Shown here one piece after another: positions 51,122 through 61,390 of a stretch of 64,000 nucleotides of DNA. Position 1 is the stretch's first letter, and each line of letters begins with the position of its first letter. The DNA is from Plasmodiophora brassicae. Its lineage: Eukaryota; Endomyxa: Phytomyxea; Phytomyxea; Plasmodiophorida. The notes below the pieces were generated by a model. The model searched no databases and had not been told where the DNA came from. It was given only the letters and a program-made list of their open reading frames with translations. The stretch is taken from contig CP145427.1 in NCBI GenBank assembly GCA_036867785.1, positions 434,001 through 498,000 of the forward strand, in the 5' to 3' direction. The position numbers and the translations under genes were made by a program.

Positions 51122-53048
51122 ATGCAGGATGCACGCCCGACCGGTGCTGCCGGTGGGCCCGCTGCAGCGTGCGCCGCCGCCGTCAGCCTGTCGACCGCCG
51201 GGCGCGAGCGCAGCAGCGCGCCCGGCGGCCACCCCGTCACGCTGCTCATGCACCGGGCGACGACCGTCGGCAAGGCGGCCGGCGGCGACGGCGTCGTCGC
51301 CGGGGGCAGCGCGGGGAGCAGCCCGGCGAGCTCGCCCGCCCCGTCGCCGCACGACGATGCCAACCGGCGCGTCTCCGTCGCCTGCAACGAGTGCGTGCGC
51401 GCCAAGATGAGATGCAGTAACGAGGTCGCACGCGGCGTCTCGCCGTTCAGCGCGCGCGCGCCCCACCCTGTTCGCTGACGTGTGTGTGTTTGCGTGTGTT
51501 GCAGCGCCCGTGCTCCCGGTGCGTCCGCCGGTGCTGCGAGCACCTGTGCGTGGATCGCCCGTCGCGCACCGTGCCGAACGCGCCGACGCCCGCCGTCGTC
51601 ATCTCGACGGCGACGGTGCGGTCCGGCAAGCGCCAGCGGGTCGCGACGCGCACGGCGTGCCGGTCGTGCGTGCAGGAGCGCGCCGCCTGCGACCGCGAGG
51701 TACGTAAACGCGACGGCGAGGGGGGCGCGCACCCCCTCCGCGCGGCGACAAACTGCGTGACTGCTGACGCGCGCTATTTTTGTCGCAGAGGCCGTGCGGC
51801 CGCTGTCGGGCCCGGGGCGCACCTCAGGAATGCTGCGACCGGCTGCCGGGCGACCTGCAGACTGAATCCGACCGCCTGCTCCGAGGGGATATGCCCGGCG
51901 GCGGCGGCGGCGACGACGCGCGCCCGACCGACACCGACTCGGACGACGACGTGACGGCGTCGACGATGTCGGCGCCGCCCGTCCACCACGGGTTCTATCA
52001 GGCGGCGCCGCCGAACGCGCCACCGCCATCATCCACGACCGCCAGCACGGGCGTGTTGGCGTCCGGCGGCGGGCACCCGCCGATCGCGATCGGCAACCCG
52101 GGCGGGCAACCGCGACAGGTACCAGCGTGGTCGTGCGCCTCCGACGACGTCCTCTGCCTGACCTCGGGGCGTTCGTGTCGACAGCATCACGGGCGGTCCG
52201 CGTCGACGACGTCCTTCATGCCGTACCTGGACGGGCGCGCCGCCGGCCGCAAGACGCCGCTGCCGCGTAACAAGACGCCTTACATGGCCAGGACGCCGTC
52301 CGTGTTCCCCGTCCAGCTCATGTCGCACTGGCGGTTCGCCTACAAGCGGTACTCGCCGGCGATGACGGCGTCGCTGCTGCTGTCGCCCGGGCGCCTGTCC
52401 GCCTTCCTGTCCATGTCGATGGAGGTGCTGTCGGGCGGCGAGATCCGCGACATGCGCATGGAGATGATCGTCCACGCCATGCAGGAGGCCGGCCCGCTGC
52501 AGGCGGAGCTCTGCTGGCTGTGCGCCTCGCCCTACACGCTGCTCCCGATGGAGTTCCGCTGCATCGCCCTGTACCAGGACGCGCAGTCGGCGCCCGCCGG
52601 CGCCTGCGAACCGTTCCTGACGATCGGCGACGACGATATCCTCCGGATCGCGTTCTGGGAGTCGCCGGTTGCCGTCCTGCGCCTCGGCTTCGACACGCTG
52701 GTCGACAAGGTCCAGGTGTCGTTGTCGTTGAACGCGGAGGCGCAGAAGATGCTCGGGTACGCCAGCCACGTCGAGCTGGACGGGATCCGCTACGAGTTCC
52801 AGCAGAAGGCGACGACGATCCCGCACCGCGTGCCCTTCTTCTGGCGCCTGTTCTCGCAGCGCTCCCTGTACATTCTCGGGTGCGCCCAGCTCGAGCGCAT
52901 GTTCCGCGCCCTGACGCAGATGCGGGTCGACGTCGAGCTCGTCGCCAGCACCGGCCTGCACATCGCCAGCCGCACGTACTGGAAGTACCGGACCAACAGC
53001 GACGGCACGATCCGCGACATCCTCATCGCCGTGAAGCGCATGGCCTAG
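51122..53048 (+). CDS. Transcription regulator with two tandem Zn2Cys6 fingers
   Basis: Exons 51122-51424, 51505-51699 and 51789-53048 (585 aa); a further in-frame 66-nt intron at 52119-52184 is likely, which would give 563 aa. Two binuclear zinc clusters follow each other: Cys 88, 91, 98, 104, 107, 116 and Cys 153, 156, 163, 169, 172, 181, both with spacing x2-x6-x5-x2-x8. Each finger is split by an intron at the same place (CSNE|RPCSRC and CDRE|RPCGRC). The C-terminal 250 residues form an unnamed domain (FLTIGDDDILRIAFWESP, LERMFRALTQMRVDVELV). Zn2Cys6 factors bind CGG half-sites; two fingers in one chain is rare. A Gly/Asp-rich linker follows the fingers. Confidence 0.9.
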
Positions 53049-53169
53049 CGGGCGGCCCGCGCATGGGCGTCCACATCATAATCCCCGACCTTCTACTATA
53101 TAGTACAATAGCAACGGATCTATTTGAACACAGTGGACGGGCGGGTGGGGACCGAGATCGACCGCCAGG

Positions 53170-54198
53170 TCACCACGACGCCCCGGCAAGGTAGCCGATC
53201 ACAGTGCCGGTGACCAGGGACAGGACGACGGCGCCGAGGACGCTGGACGACATCCAGGGCGACGCCTGCGCGTTGTGCAGCGCGACAGCGGGCGGGACGC
53301 CCTTGACGACGGCGCGGCACCCGGCGAGCTCGTTTCCGTCGTGCACGTAGTACTGGGCGAACAGGTCGTTCTGGACCCACAGCAGCTTGTTGAACGCGAC
53401 GATCAGGTCCCGGGTGGCCGACGGGTCCAGCGGCAGGTTGGAGATCTCGGCGATCAGCACGCTTTCGACAAAGGTCAGCAGCGCGTTGATGTGGATGTAC
53501 TCGATGCGGTTCGCCGTCTTCTTGAACTTGTTCGGCGTGTGGATCTGTTTCCAGGGACGGCGCCGGTGATCAGCAGACGTACGTCAGGCGATGCGACGGG
53601 GACGACGTACCACGGCGACCCAGTCCAGGTACTTCAGCATCGACTCGTTATAGTCGGCCGTGACGACCTTGACGAGGTACTTTGACAGCATGTCCTTGCG
53701 GAACCTGATCTGCTCGCTGCAAGATCGCACAGACGTCACCAATATGACGATGCGCGCCGGGCAGCCCGCCTGCACACACCTGTCCATGGAGAGATCGTTG
53801 CCGGCCAGGATGGTGCGCCCTTTGTACCCCTCCATGCGGGTCGCGAAGATGTCCCTCGTGATATCGAACGAGAACAGTTTGTCGTACACTGCAGGCGCAC
53901 GCAATCGTGAGTGTGCAAACGAACTCAGGCGACGATTTCGGACCGGACCTGCATCGACCAGCTTGGGGACCAGCGGCCCTAGATGCGGGGCCGCATCCCG
54001 GATCGCTTTCTGATCGGCGTCGCCGAACTCGACGAACCTGCAGACGTAGCTGTACCGGTAGGCCAGGTCGGTGTACAACCTGTCGCGTTCGACCCGCTCG
54101 AGCGCATCCGTGTGCCCCTCCGCCCCCGCCTTCCACGCCGCCGGACGCGTGTCGCCCTTCTTCGTCGCCGTCGCCGTCGTCGTCGTCGTGTTCGTCAT
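53170..54198 (-). CDS. Protoglobin-family haem protein with C-terminal membrane anchor
   Basis: Four exons (54198-53949, 53888-53780, 53716-53611, 53544-53170; introns 60, 63, 66 nt) encode 279 aa. The fold matches eukaryotic protoglobins: DRLYTDLAYRYSYVCRFVEF, KAIRDAAPHLGPLVPKLVD, VYDKLFSFDI, FRKDMLSKYLVKVV, YLDWVAVIHTPNKF (proximal His157), NRIEYIHINALLTFVES, KLLWVQNDLFAQYYV. The C-terminus adds a hydrophobic span (VLGAVVLSLVTGTVIGYLAG), so the globin is tail-anchored. Members bind O2, CO or NO and serve as sensors or scavengers. A truncated sister copy ends exactly at its start codon. It is convergent with the Zn2Cys6 gene. Confidence 0.9.
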
Positions 54199-54824
54199 AC
54201 TCGTAACAGGGCGTTGATATGGATGTACTCGATACGGTTCGCGTTCTGCTTGAATTTGTTCGGCGTGTGGATCTGCGTTGCCACGCGGGCATGATTAAAA
54301 CGGGCCGCACGTGCGGAGTGACAGTGTGAGACGTACGACAGCGACCCAGTCGAGGTACTTCAGCATGGACTCGTTATAGTCGGAAGAGACGAGCTTGACC
54401 AGGTACTTTGAAAGCATGTCCTTGCGGAACTTGATTTGCTCACTACCAGCGGGGAGTGTCAGATACGGCGGTGGCGCGTCAATCGAGCGGCGCTCAAACC
54501 TGTCCATGGAGAGGTCGTTGCCGGACAGGACGGCCCGCCCAGTGAACCCTTCCATTCGTGCAGCGAAAGCTGCCTTCGTGATGTCGAACGTGAACAACTT
54601 GTCATAGACTAGGCGACGCTGAGACTTGGGCGTCGGCGGTCGTCGCACAGGACGTCGCAACCGTTACCTGCGTTGACCAGCGTGGGCACCAGAGGCCCCA
54701 GGTGCGGCGCCGCGTCCCGAATCGCTTTCTGGTCCTCGGCGCCGAACTCGACGAACTCGCAGACGTACGAAAACCGGTACGCCAGGTCTGTGTACAATCG
54801 ATCGCGATCGACATGCTCCGGCAT
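54195..54824 (-). CDS. Second protoglobin, truncated, overlapping the first by ATGA
   Basis: Four exons (54824-54668, 54608-54500, 54442-54337, 54272-54195; introns 59, 57, 64 nt) give 149 aa. Exons 2 and 3 have the same lengths (109 and 106 nt) and phases as in the neighbour, proving tandem duplication. It keeps DRLYTDLAYRFSYVCEFVEF, VYDKLFTFDI, FRKDMLSKYLVKLV and YLDWVAVIHTPNKF (His126). It then stops after INALLRV, losing the last helices and the membrane anchor. Its TGA shares bases with the ATG of the downstream copy (ATGA, 54198-54195). It may be a soluble short globin, or a decaying duplicate cut at the duplication joint. Confidence 0.85.
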
Positions 54825-55115
54825 CTCGCGGTCAACCTACAGGCTGCTTCTGAACAGGCAGTCAACGACGAGCCTGACGTCGAGTTGATCAAATACCGAC
54901 CCGATCCAATAACCTTGATCAGTGATCACGTGACCCGCCGCACTGAGTACTGGTGGAACCCGCTGGACCTCCGCGTTACGCTACACAATCGACATGTCTC
55001 GACCGGTGCGAACCCTGGCCATGCCATACCCTGCAACAGTTGAGGAATACACATCGTGAGATCCGCGACGAGGTGGGACACATGGGATGCACGAACCAAC
55101 GTAAGGGGGCGGTCT

Positions 55116-57455
55116 CTATTCGCCGCATGAGCAATGGCCATCTTGGAAAAAGTGGTACCGCTGCAGGTCACGAAGATGAATATCACGCCGGAGCACCGCC
55201 GACGCACGCTTCACGATGGCATGGCGGTCGGCGGCCAAGACCGTGTTCTTCGTCAACCGGACCACATCACCGACAGGCACAGTCATATGAGCATACGCGA
55301 CTGCAATGACCTCGCTCTGCTTTGCTCCGAACTGATCGGCGGCATCGTGCGGCCAGTCTTCGCGTAGGCGTTCTGCTAGATCACCGTGACACTCCTGCAA
55401 TGCCAGATCCGATCGAAGACACGTATCGTCGCAGACGAAATGCAGGGACCGATCCGACAGCTGTACCGATGTTCGCCAAGCATGACGGCCAGCGTCCGGG
55501 TTGGACAACGGTTGGGCAACGCTTTCCGAAGTCGCTAGATCGATGGGCTTGCAGTCGGGATCGCTGAGGTTGCTTGCTTGCCACGTGGAATTGGGCCGGA
55601 TGTTCCATTTGTCGGCGAATTCCGCTACGATCACGCTGGCCCGAGCCAGGTTGCCAGCGTTGGCGCATGCTGCCAACAAGGCGTGCAGCGACGCCTCCGT
55701 TGGTACCAGGCCGGCCTCCTTGATCTGGTCGTACACGTCGACAGCACGCGGCAGCATTCCATGCAGGGCATACGCTGAAATCATGGCGTTGAACACAGGT
55801 ACAGGCGGCACAGACGCCAGACAGCGACCATTGAATAGTTGCTGAGCGGAACGAACGGATCCGCATTCGGCGTACGCCACGGTCAGAGCGGCGATGACCG
55901 CGTCGACGTTCATAGACGGGCGCGTCCGACAGTACTGATGCAGCGTTTCGATTCGGGACAAATTCGAACAGCGACCGTACGCGAACACAAACGCGCTGAC
56001 CACGTACGCATTGCCAAAGTAGTTATTCCTGGTAGCCTCCTCATGAACCGCGTCGACCGAACAGACGTCAGCACAGCGACCGAACGCCGTCGCGAATGCC
56101 CGCACCAGAAAATCGCTTCCCAGGGCGGAGTTGTTGTTCTCCAATACGAACCGGTGCAGGGCCCGCACGGCCTCCAGGTCGCTCAGTCGCCCAAATGACG
56201 ACACGAACGAGCAGAATGCGGTGCTGTCTTTCCAGTAATGGTGATCTTGAGCGATCGCATGCAGACTGTCCAACGCAGAGGCACGCGAAGGGCAACGCCC
56301 ATACGCAGACGCTAGCGAGCTGACGATCCGGGGCCGGTCCAGTAAGGCGTTGTCGCGCGCATACTCGTGCAAGAAGTCCAAGGCGGATACACACGAGTAC
56401 CTGCTCGAGGTCGTGATCAGCGTGATCAGCACAGCGTCGAGGACGTTGCAGTCGGGGCGACCCGCCATGGCCTTAAACAGGTCCAACGCCTGCTCGACGC
56501 GGCCGGCTCGGGCGAGACCGATGACGACTAACGACAGCATGTGGACGGTCGGGCGCATCCCGTCCGCATCATCCAGACGCCCTAATGTCTGCAGCGCGTA
56601 CTCGAACCGATTCTGGGCGACCAGCGCCCTGATCAGGTTGCAGTACGTTTGCGGACACCACTGATGCTGGAAGCGCAGGCCATGGTCCAGCAGGCGTTCA
56701 GCCGTGTCCGCGCACCCCGATTCAGCACAGCAGGCCGCGAAGATGGACGACAGCCGCCGCGTCAGCTCCACGTTGTTGTCCAGGGCGTCGCCGACGAGGA
56801 ACAACGCCGAGCCGGGTCGGCCGGCCAGGCGACAGATGTGCGCAACGCCAAAGATGACGTTGTTGGAACGCGGCCCATGTGCCGGATAGCGTTGGAGGAC
56901 TTCGTCGGCCAGCGGCGGGCTGACAGATTGGCATGCGCCAAGGAACGTGCAGAACAGCGTATCGCAGACGCGCACGCCCGCAGCAACGGCCGCGTCCAAC
57001 ACGAGAGGAGCTTTCGATGGGGATAGGCGCCGGCAGGTCGACATCATGGTCTGGTAGAACCGGACGATCTCCGTGTCGCGATACAGCGCCGCCTGCACGG
57101 TTTCGAAGATCGCCCAGGCGCGGTCCGGGTCGCCCTCCTGACGCAGCGCCGATATGGCCAGCGCGATCGTCGGGCGCTCCCGGAACGCGTCGAACACGGG
57201 CGCCGCCGCGGGCGATCGCGCCGCCGTCGGGTCGCCATGTCGCGCCGGCCATACCCGGTGCCACAGGCGCAGCGCGTCGCTCGGCGCACCCGTACGCGTG
57301 TCAGCGGCCGCCGTGCACAGGCCAGCGCGTCGGCAACATGCGGCTGACACCCGGCGACGCATCCGAACGCCCCACAGCAGCCCAAAATGCCGAATGGGCG
57401 AGGCGAGCCCTCTCATCGCCCCCGCCATCCCGTGCGCGACAGTCGTGAGCTGCAT
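55116..57455 (-). CDS. PPR protein with degenerate C-terminal DYW-like domain
   Basis: An intronless frame of 779 aa from ATG 57455 (57428 is an alternative). The N-terminus is Arg/Ala-rich without acids (MAGAMRGLASPIRHFGLLWG), a likely mitochondrial presequence. Many helical pentatricopeptide-type repeats follow (LVVIGLARAGRVEQALDLFK, FNAMISAYALHGMLPRAVDV). The C-terminus aligns to the DYW domain of plant RNA editing factors: SEVIAVAYAHMTVPVGDVVR, DIHLRDLQRYHFFQDGHCSCGE. The zinc/catalytic HSE reads KQSE, the CGDCH pair is replaced (ADRHA), and the protein ends CSCGE without DYW. It probably binds organellar RNA without deaminase activity. DYW proteins outside land plants are rare and usually explained by transfer. 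Confidence 0.85.
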   Translation of the reverse strand: MQLTTVAHGMAGAMRGLASPIRHFGLLWGVRMRRRVSAACCRRAGLCTAAADTRTGAPSDALRLWHRVWPARHGDPTAARSPAAAPVFDAFRERPTIALAISALRQEGDPDRAWAIFETVQAALYRDTEIVRFYQTMMSTCRRLSPSKAPLVLDAAVAAGVRVCDTLFCTFLGACQSVSPPLADEVLQRYPAHGPRSNNVIFGVAHICRLAGRPGSALFLVGDALDNNVELTRRLSSIFAACCAESGCADTAERLLDHGLRFQHQWCPQTYCNLIRALVAQNRFEYALQTLGRLDDADGMRPTVHMLSLVVIGLARAGRVEQALDLFKAMAGRPDCNVLDAVLITLITTSSRYSCVSALDFLHEYARDNALLDRPRIVSSLASAYGRCPSRASALDSLHAIAQDHHYWKDSTAFCSFVSSFGRLSDLEAVRALHRFVLENNNSALGSDFLVRAFATAFGRCADVCSVDAVHEEATRNNYFGNAYVVSAFVFAYGRCSNLSRIETLHQYCRTRPSMNVDAVIAALTVAYAECGSVRSAQQLFNGRCLASVPPVPVFNAMISAYALHGMLPRAVDVYDQIKEAGLVPTEASLHALLAACANAGNLARASVIVAEFADKWNIRPNSTWQASNLSDPDCKPIDLATSESVAQPLSNPDAGRHAWRTSVQLSDRSLHFVCDDTCLRSDLALQECHGDLAERLREDWPHDAADQFGAKQSEVIAVAYAHMTVPVGDVVRLTKNTVLAADRHAIVKRASAVLRRDIHLRDLQRYHFFQDGHCSCGE

Positions 57456-57800
57456 GCACACTGTGCGCCCCGTCGGGGACGCGTCCCAAAATAGTGCACG
57501 ACACACGAAGGTGCCGCATTGTATTTTTCGTATCGCGTTCCATCCGGTAGACTTGCGCCTGTTAACGACAGGTACACAACGCCTACGGTACGTTTGATCG
57601 CCGGTCGTTCGTACAGTGCGCGCTGGGTTGCCCCGAGGACCAATGCGGAGGCGGCCGCCGTCGACCGCGCTGACGCTCAACCTGGTCGGCCTTGCCGACG
57701 ACCATGCGAAGGCGCCGGCGCCTGACAGTGCCGCCCTGCGTCGACGTACATGATACCCATCGCGCGCCGGCTGCCGTGAACTGAACGTTGACGTGCAGGG

Positions 57801-59609
57801 ATGCGCGACTACGAGGCCGTGATCGACGCGCAACGCCAGCAGATGGCCCGCCTCGCTCTGCGGTTGCATAACGTCGAGTGCCAGCTGAACCAGGCGCCTC
57901 CGGCGTCGTCGGCGCCAGACGTCGCGGTACCGTCGACGAGCCCATCTCCAGAGCCGATCGACACGACGGCGTCGCCGGTGCCGTCATCCCGTCAGAGGAT
58001 GGCCCAGGAGCTACAGGAGCAGAAGACCCTGAACCGGAACCTGGAACGGCGCCTGCAGACGCTGACAGACGCGCTGATGGCGGCCAGGCCGGCGCATACC
58101 AGCCGGGAACGATCCACGCGAAGCCCGACCGGGCGACGATGGCTGTCGGGGCCGGGCAGGCAGGCGGGCGGCGACTCGGCCACTGCTCGAGAGCAGGTGG
58201 GGCCGACCGAGGTGGGCGATGACGACTGCGTCCACCAACGTATCCTATAGATGACTGGGGCTATCATGCCTGCCGACCTCTGCACCCTGATCGTGTCGAT
58301 GTCATCCCGGCCGGACGTGCGCCACGTGCTTCGCGAGGTATGCCGCATCCTGCCACACCTGGTGTGCTGCTCGAAGGCGATCGTGTACGTCATCGACCAG
58401 AACACGTCGCGACTGACGTCGCTGGCGTCGAACTTCCTCCGGCCGGACGCCGTCCTGCAGGTGGCCATCGGGCGGGGCATCACAGGGCACGCGGCGACGG
58501 CAACGGAGTCCATGCGCGTCATCAACGCCGCCCGCGACAAACTGTACGACGTCGACGCCGACGGCCACTGCCGGGCCATGATCTGCACGCCCATTCGCGA
58601 TCCGTACGCGCAGCGCACGATCGGCGTGATCCAGCTAGCCGACAAGGTGCTCCGCGTGTGAAACGTCGCGCAGTGTGTTCGTAACCGCCGTGTGTGTGTG
58701 TGTCCGTGCAGCTGTCCAGTACGGCGTTTTTCACGCGGGCGGATCAGGCCCTGGTGGAGATCACGGCGGCGTTCGTCGCGCTGCGCCTGTGCAACGATGC
58801 GCTGGCGCAGCGCGCACTGACCGACCGCAACAAGCTGAAGGGCATGTTCGCTACCGCCGAGTCGCTCATGTCCCTGAACGACATGGGCGGCGTCGTCGAG
58901 CAGCTGGCCGCCAAGATCAACGACTACTGCCGGGCGGACTACACGGTCATCATGGCCGTCGATAGGGACCAGCAGGAGATGAGCGCCGTCGGGCAGTGCG
59001 TCCGCGAGCACATGACGCTGCGCATCCCGGCCGCGTACACCGTCGATCGGCAGGACGGCAGCGATCCCGGTAGGCGCGTTCCAATGGTTGGACGGCCACC
59101 AGGTCTAATGCGTTGCCGTGGGCCAGACGCGCAGAGGGTATCGTTATGCAGGGCAACGTCGATGGCGGCAGCGGCAATCGGCACGAATCAGCGCTTTGTG
59201 GTCGACGACGCGTCATCGGATGCGCGATTCAAACCAACGTTCGACGAGTACCTGGCCGACGTGAAGACGTTCGGCCCGACGCTGTCCCTGCTGATTCACC
59301 CGGTCGTCCATGCCGTCCGCGAGCGCGTCGTCGGGCTGATCGTCGTCGGGTGCACACGAAGTCACGCGTTCTCGACCGATACGGTATAACCGATGGCTAC
59401 GCGGGTGGTGCTCGACAATGTTAACGATATCGGTGCAGAACGATGGCGTTGTGGACTACCACGAGCTCGTTTGCCACACCGTCATGCGATTACAGGCGTC
59501 CCGGTCGAAGACGTACGCCCTAAGGACAAACCTGGGCGTCCTCGACGACCTGGTTGAGCGCATCACGTTTCAACAGGGCGCGCACCCCAGCACAACGTTT
59601 GATCAATGA
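57801..59609 (+). CDS. GAF-domain protein with N-terminal coiled coil
   Basis: Exons 57801-58196, 58251-58655, 58712-59383 and 59439-59609 (introns 54, 56, 55 nt) read to about 547 aa. The N-terminus is a coiled coil (AQRQQMARLALRLHNVECQL, QEQKTLNRNLERRLQTL). GAF 1: LREVCRILPHLVCCSKAIVY, GRGITGHAATATESMRVINA, MICTPIRDPYAQRTIGVIQL. GAF 2: DYCRADYTVIMAVDRDQQE, RFVVDDASSDARFKPTFDEY, LSLLIHPVV, VVGLIVVG. GAF domains sense small ligands such as cyclic nucleotides or carry chromophores; no catalytic partner domain is seen before the stop. A frame-open stretch at 59070-59134 may be an unrecognised intron, and the C-terminus may continue in further exons. It is divergent from the PPR gene. Confidence 0.8.
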
Positions 59610-59655
59610 ATTGGCCGACGCGATTGGACGCGAACTGTATGTATTGCTTGTGCCA

Positions 59656-59889
59656 TCAGAGCGTCGGGTGGTGTGGGTGCTTGCAGCGCATGTGATGGTC
59701 CTTGGTGAGAATGCCGAACAGCTTGTCGGCATCCGCTTGCGTCTCGAAGGCCAGCGTCAGGTGGCCGTCGTGCACGGCGCTGGGCGACGCGGGCGGCATG
59801 TTCTCCATGTCCAGCACGTCGTTGACCTTCTGGACATCGCGCGCGATGTCGTCAACGACCACGAGGATTCGGTGGCTACGGTGCACCAT
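59656..59889 (-). CDS. Small hypothetical ORF, possibly one exon
   Basis: A 77-codon minus-strand frame starts MVHRSHRILVVVDDIARDV and includes DGHLTLAFETQADADKLFGI. Codon use looks genic, and an upstream frame (IPTLQAQYENAISNDGYAG, about 60065-60000) could be a 5' exon, but I found no firm splice pair. No family is recognised. Confidence 0.3.
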   Translation of the reverse strand: MVHRSHRILVVVDDIARDVQKVNDVLDMENMPPASPSAVHDGHLTLAFETQADADKLFGILTKDHHMRCKHPHHPTL

Positions 59890-61063
59890 GGGCCTGCCGC
59901 TGTGAATTCAGTTCTGGCCCCTGGCGATGGCCCGCGGCTTGCGTGACTCCAGCAATGCGGACTCGTGCCAGCCACGTGGCACGTCACACCGTCGCCCACC
60001 AGCGCCGGCGTAGCCGTCGTTGGAGATGGCGTTCTCGTATTGCGCCTGCAACGTCGGGATCTGACACGCACAGAATGGCCTACCAGATGCGACGCCAGAG
60101 ATAACGCGTCAAATGGTTCAGGTTTCCTGGCGGGTTGTTTTCCGCTGACCCCTCACTATGTAGTGTCTCTGTCCGTTGAGCGGGTTCGAGAATCCGGGCG
60201 AAATGCGCTTCAAGCCGCGTTGGCATCAAAAGCGACGGTTTACACTTGGAGCCACTCCTTCCTTCTGCGGGGAGGCGCTGCCAGATCGATCCGCCAAGGA
60301 GATGACCGACCTGCAATTTGGCAACTGAACGAGCAAGGTCGGCGAACAAGGGCCACGGCGACCTACCGAGGTATTGCAGCACAACCTCGCCACACAATGC
60401 CGCCACCAGTAACGCTAGTTGAACTCCCGTGCCAGCGGACGGACGGACCCCGGTAACAAGGAAGGCGGTTCAACGAGAACTTAATGAGGCGCCTCACCAC
60501 GTGCGGAATCGCTACACTCTGTCCATACCACCGGAATCCGCCCCGCCGCCCCTGGAGCATCGCGCAGAGCTACGGGCGACGTCCTAGCCGACATTCTAAC
60601 GGGGACCCGCTTTGCGGTCTTTCAGAGATGTTGGTCTAGCCGTGCTGAATTGGGAATGATTCGTCTTACCGAGAATGATTTGGTGTGGGCACACCATTTT
60701 CAAGACAAACGTCCCGTTTGTAGAAGGATGCATCACTCCACTCCACAGAATGTTACGACCACACCGAACTATCGTTCGACGGCCGAGCCAGCACACATCG
60801 TTGTGTGACACGATCAGGCGCATACCCGCCTCTTCGGACAAGCACCACCGCCCGATCGTACGCCCGCGGGGACTCCACAGTATAAGTCTGCTCTTCGTCG
60901 GCAATACACTGCAGTGGCGTACATCTGCAGATGCCTATTTATACCGTGGGAGACGTCGTTGACACGGGCGCCGCGCGCGTTTCGACACGTCTATTAAGGC
61001 TAAGTGACCATGGTGACTGGTGTCTGGCGGGGTCCTGCTGGGGTTGCGTTGCCGCTTGTGGTT
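59890..61063. other. Mostly non-coding stretch
   Basis: About 1.2 kb with only short frames (up to about 160 codons on the plus strand, without domain or codon bias). The bases around 60960-61060 lead directly into the 26-bp minisatellite. Confidence 0.45.
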
Positions 61064-61323
61064 TTATTGTACTGGTAGCACAGCATCTGTTATTGTACTG
61101 GTAGCACAGCAGCTGTTATTGTACTGGTAGCACAGCAGCTGTTATTGTACTGGTAGCACAGCAGCTGTTATTGTACTGGTAGCACAGCAGCTGTTATTGT
61201 ACTGGTAGCACAGCAGCTGTTATTGTACTGGTAGCACAGCAGCTGTTATTGTACTGGTAGCACAGCAGCTGTTATTGTACTGGTAGCACAGCAGCTGTTA
61301 TTGTACTGGTAGCACAGCAGCTG
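61064..61323. repeat. 26-bp minisatellite, ten units
   Basis: The unit TTATTGTACTGGTAGCACAG + CAGCTG repeats head to tail ten times with almost no change (the first unit has CATCTG). It lies 68 bp upstream of a secreted-protein gene. Near-identity of units implies recent expansion and probable length polymorphism. There are no unique spacers, so it is not a CRISPR. Confidence 0.97.
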
Positions 61324-61390
61324 TACCGCCGGCGCCAGCTGTCCCGGCACCGACTGTTCCGGCTCTACCGCTGACGCCGCAAATAGACGC

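Noticed and set aside
51122-53048. Zn2Cys6 fingers as proof that the organism is a fungus
   Set aside because: These fingers also occur in amoebozoans and other protists; the DYW-like protein, TmcB-like sensor and transposon types do not favour Dikarya.
54195-54272. Splicing the short protoglobin into the downstream copy to make a two-globin protein
   Set aside because: A donor (GTATGA) and acceptor (GCGACAG) exist, but the phases do not fit, so the joined frame would be wrong.
59070-59134. GT...AG segment in the GAF gene as a further intron
   Set aside because: Removing it breaks the frame of the second GAF domain, whereas leaving it keeps the frame open; kept only as a doubt in the gene entry.
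60080-60406. Minus-strand 108-codon frame as a gene
   Set aside because: No domain, no codon bias and no splice partners; treated as chance.
61064-61323. Regular 26-bp repeats could suggest a CRISPR array
   Set aside because: Units are contiguous with no unique spacers, and the genome is eukaryotic; it is a minisatellite.
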